The notes below the pieces were generated by a model. That model made no database searches and was not told where the DNA came from. It saw only the letters and a list, made by a program, of their open reading frames with translations. A stretch of 7,394 bases of DNA from Coriobacteriales bacterium. Its GTDB lineage: Bacteria; Actinomycetota; Coriobacteriia; Coriobacteriales; UBA8131. Position numbers and translations under genes: made by a program. Positions 6,366-7,394 of this stretch are shown piece after piece. Numbering within the stretch: the stretch's first letter is position 1; every line of letters begins with the position of its first letter. The stretch is taken from NCBI GenBank assembly GCA_031274985.1, contig JAISPK010000094.1:1-7394 (forward strand), written 5' to 3'.

Positions 6366-6413
6366 TTACACGAGATTTCAAAATCTCATTTAACAGATAA
6401 TTCTCTCTACTAT

Positions 6414-6459
6414 GGTAAGGAGACGGGGTTGGATGTCCCACCAAGCCCGTCTCTTTACC
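6414..6459 (+). terminator. long near-perfect hairpin, probable terminator
   Basis: GGTAAGGAGACGGG (6414-6427) pairs with CCCGTCTCTTTACC (6446-6459) with a single G-T wobble. After one G-G mismatch, TTGG (6429-6432) pairs with CCAA (6441-6444), leaving an 8-base loop. This gives 18 pairs in 46 bases, by far the strongest hairpin noticed here. It is likely a terminator after purF, but neither strand has a proper T-tract beyond the stem, so an mRNA-stabilising or regulatory hairpin remains possible. Confidence 0.55.
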
Positions 6460-6532
6460 CATTTAAACCCCAAAAAAACAACAACTCTCCCTTGCTGCGA
6501 CCCTCTCATTTGTGAAGATATTGTGGAGATTG

Positions 6533-6678
6533 CCCTCACCGGTGCGCGGTGACGGTATTCTGGCCGTGTAGTGATAAAAACTACCGAGCGGTGTAGGGCA
6601 TAAGAGAAACAGGTGTGAGGGGGGCAGCTTCAGCACAAAAGGACACGTCCTTTACCTTTTTACAGAGGTATCTGAAGC
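6533..6678 (+). ncRNA. candidate structured 5' leader of the downstream gene
   Basis: Several stems lie one after another: TCACCG/CGGTGA (6536-6541 with 6547-6552), CGG/CCG around 6553-6566, GTAGT/ACTAC (6568-6572 with 6580-6584), and then GCTTCAG/CTGAAGC (6627-6633 with 6672-6678), which encloses AAAGGA/TCCTTT (6638-6643 with 6648-6653) and ACCT/AGGT (6654-6657 with 6666-6669). CCCTCAC (6533-6539) could also pair with GTGAGGG (6615-6621), competing with the first stem. The last junction ends 6 bases before the ATG, and its arm contains the only GAGG-like sequence nearby. I could not match it to a known riboswitch class. All from hand pairing. Confidence 0.35.
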
Positions 6679-6684
6679 AAACGT

Positions 6685-7332
6685 ATGAAATCAGCACTTA
6701 AAAAGAATACGTACCGGTGGTGGGGGATAACAACCGGACTCTGTCTTTTTGTTGCCGGTGTCTTCCTTGCACCCTGTTTCTTCCCTGCCCCCGCCCAGCG
6801 GGCTTTTGCGGACGAGGCACCGCAGAGCCAGGAAAACGTTGTTCTTGAAGAGAGCAACGGCGAGGAAACCACCGCCACAAGCCCTGAAGAAGAGTACTTC
6901 AGCTATGAAGAGCTCGCCGATGCGCAAATCGCTCATGCCGACGATCTGACAACCATCACTATTCCAAAGAGCAAAGTGCCTCTCTCCCGCTTTTTGCAAA
7001 CCGGGCAAAGCCCCGGCATCAGCGGCAGCTACTTCAACACCGTACTGGTAGGGCTCAGCATGGCATTTTTGTTGGCGATGCTGTTGCTGTTGCTGGCAAG
7101 AAAAACCAGTGACCATCGGGTCACTGCCGGGCGCATCATAGCGGCAACCGTTGGTCTGGCAACTATCGTCACCTGGTCTCATTTAGACAGACTGCAAACA
7201 CCGACGGTGCTTTTCAACGAGGTTTCAGCGGTGATTGCCACACTCTTCTGTGTTTTTGTTGCGCTGAGTATCGCGTCCTATGTCTATGAGTTTCGACTAA
7301 ACAAGAATGAAGTGAGCGAACAAGAAGAGTAG
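6685..7332 (+). CDS. unrecognised protein with signal peptide and three membrane spans
   Basis: I do not recognise the family of this 215-residue protein. It starts with a basic N terminus (KSALKK) and a hydrophobic core (about 14-34) ending in AQRAFADE, a good signal-peptidase site after Ala42. An acidic, Ser/Thr-rich extracellular stretch follows (43-90), then three hydrophobic spans at about 118-138, 146-164 and 177-201, and a charged acidic end (EVSEQEE). Just before the first span is FLQTG (103-107), which looks like an LPxTG motif with the proline lost; the span then ends in ARK, as in sorting signals, but the protein continues for 75 residues, so sorting there would discard two spans. 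No strong Shine-Dalgarno precedes the ATG (only GAAG nearby); a GAGG at 6665-6668 is too far away and may be in a hairpin. It may be an envelope protein or small membrane component. Confidence 0.75.
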   Translation: MKSALKKNTYRWWGITTGLCLFVAGVFLAPCFFPAPAQRAFADEAPQSQENVVLEESNGEETTATSPEEEYFSYEELADAQIAHADDLTTITIPKSKVPLSRFLQTGQSPGISGSYFNTVLVGLSMAFLLAMLLLLLARKTSDHRVTAGRIIAATVGLATIVTWSHLDRLQTPTVLFNEVSAVIATLFCVFVALSIASYVYEFRLNKNEVSEQEE

Positions 7333-7394
7333 GACCCCGACAAGGGGACGGTTGCTGACAAAAGGGGACGTTTGCCTGTCAGGGGGACGGAGAA
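7333..7394 (+). repeat. GGGGACG repeat cluster, REP-like
   Basis: GGGGACG occurs at 7344-7350, 7364-7370 and 7383-7389, at 20- and 19-bp spacing. CTGACA (7355-7360) and TGTCAG (7377-7382) form an inverted repeat around the second copy, and CCCC (7335-7338) with GGGG (7344-7347) a small hairpin before the first. Short GGGGAC-rich palindromic repeats of this kind are common between genes in many Gram-positive genomes and next to REP-associated tyrosine transposases. The cluster starts about 10 bp after the stop of the preceding gene and is cut by the window edge; no transposase is visible. Confidence 0.6.

Larger units (their letters stand above)
6247..6684. other. 438-bp gene-free region rich in repeats and hairpins
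   Basis: No convincing protein gene longer than a dozen codons lies between purF and the next gene. From left to right it holds a weak terminator-like hairpin (6277-6304), three 11-bp tandem repeats (6299-6331), a tiny open frame with a good ribosome site (6327-6365), a short stem GAGATT/AATCTC (6372-6387), a long near-perfect hairpin (6414-6459), an A/C-rich linker (6460-6530), and a series of stems from 6533 to 6678 ahead of the next start. The region therefore probably ends purF transcription and starts and controls the downstream gene. Confidence 0.7.

Noticed and set aside
6305..6400. 31-codon frame starting at the first repeat ATG
   Set aside because: It has no ribosome site, its composition is unremarkable, and the ATG is part of the tandem repeat.

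Overview
The window looks like part of a bacterial chromosome from a moderately GC-rich Gram-positive anaerobe. My best guess is an actinobacterium of the Coriobacteriia type. The reasons are a two-subunit-type class I fumarase alpha chain, a strongly diverged trigger factor, a class B sortase, an Fe-S type PurF with an actinobacterial look, and GGGGACG repeats at the right end. This placement rests on protein style only and is not certain. There is no plasmid, phage or transposase gene, and I see no tRNA, rRNA or CRISPR array.

Layout. (1) 1-176 is the 3' end of a plus-strand gene for a DUF4097-like beta-repeat protein. (2) 193-1125 on the minus strand is a class I fumarate hydratase alpha subunit, convergent with the first gene and with no beta-subunit gene beside it. 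(3) A 91-bp divergent gap leads to a plus-strand run: a trigger-factor-like chaperone (1217-2602), galU (2623-3501), a 48-residue single-span membrane protein (3534-3680), a class B sortase (3687-4670) and purF (4726-6246). Gaps up to the sortase are 6-32 bp, so these four genes probably form one transcription unit; purF follows after 55 bp and has its own good ribosome binding site. (4) 6247-6684 is a 438-bp gene-free stretch with three 11-bp tandem repeats, a long hairpin and a cluster of stems just before the next start. (5) 6685-7332 is an unrecognised secreted/membrane protein. (6) 7333-7394 carries three GGGGACG repeats at the window edge.

How the genes may work together. GalU makes UDP-glucose for envelope glycans or glycolipids, the sortase joins proteins to the cell envelope, and the trigger-factor homologue is a chaperone that has lost the usual ribosome-docking signature. 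Their tight linkage, with a tiny membrane protein directly before the sortase, suggests a cell-surface biogenesis unit. This is inference from order and spacing. Fumarase alpha and PurF are metabolic genes with no evident link to it. Two of the genes (chaperone and sortase) each carry a six-copy in-frame tandem repeat near the N terminus, which is unusual for such close neighbours.
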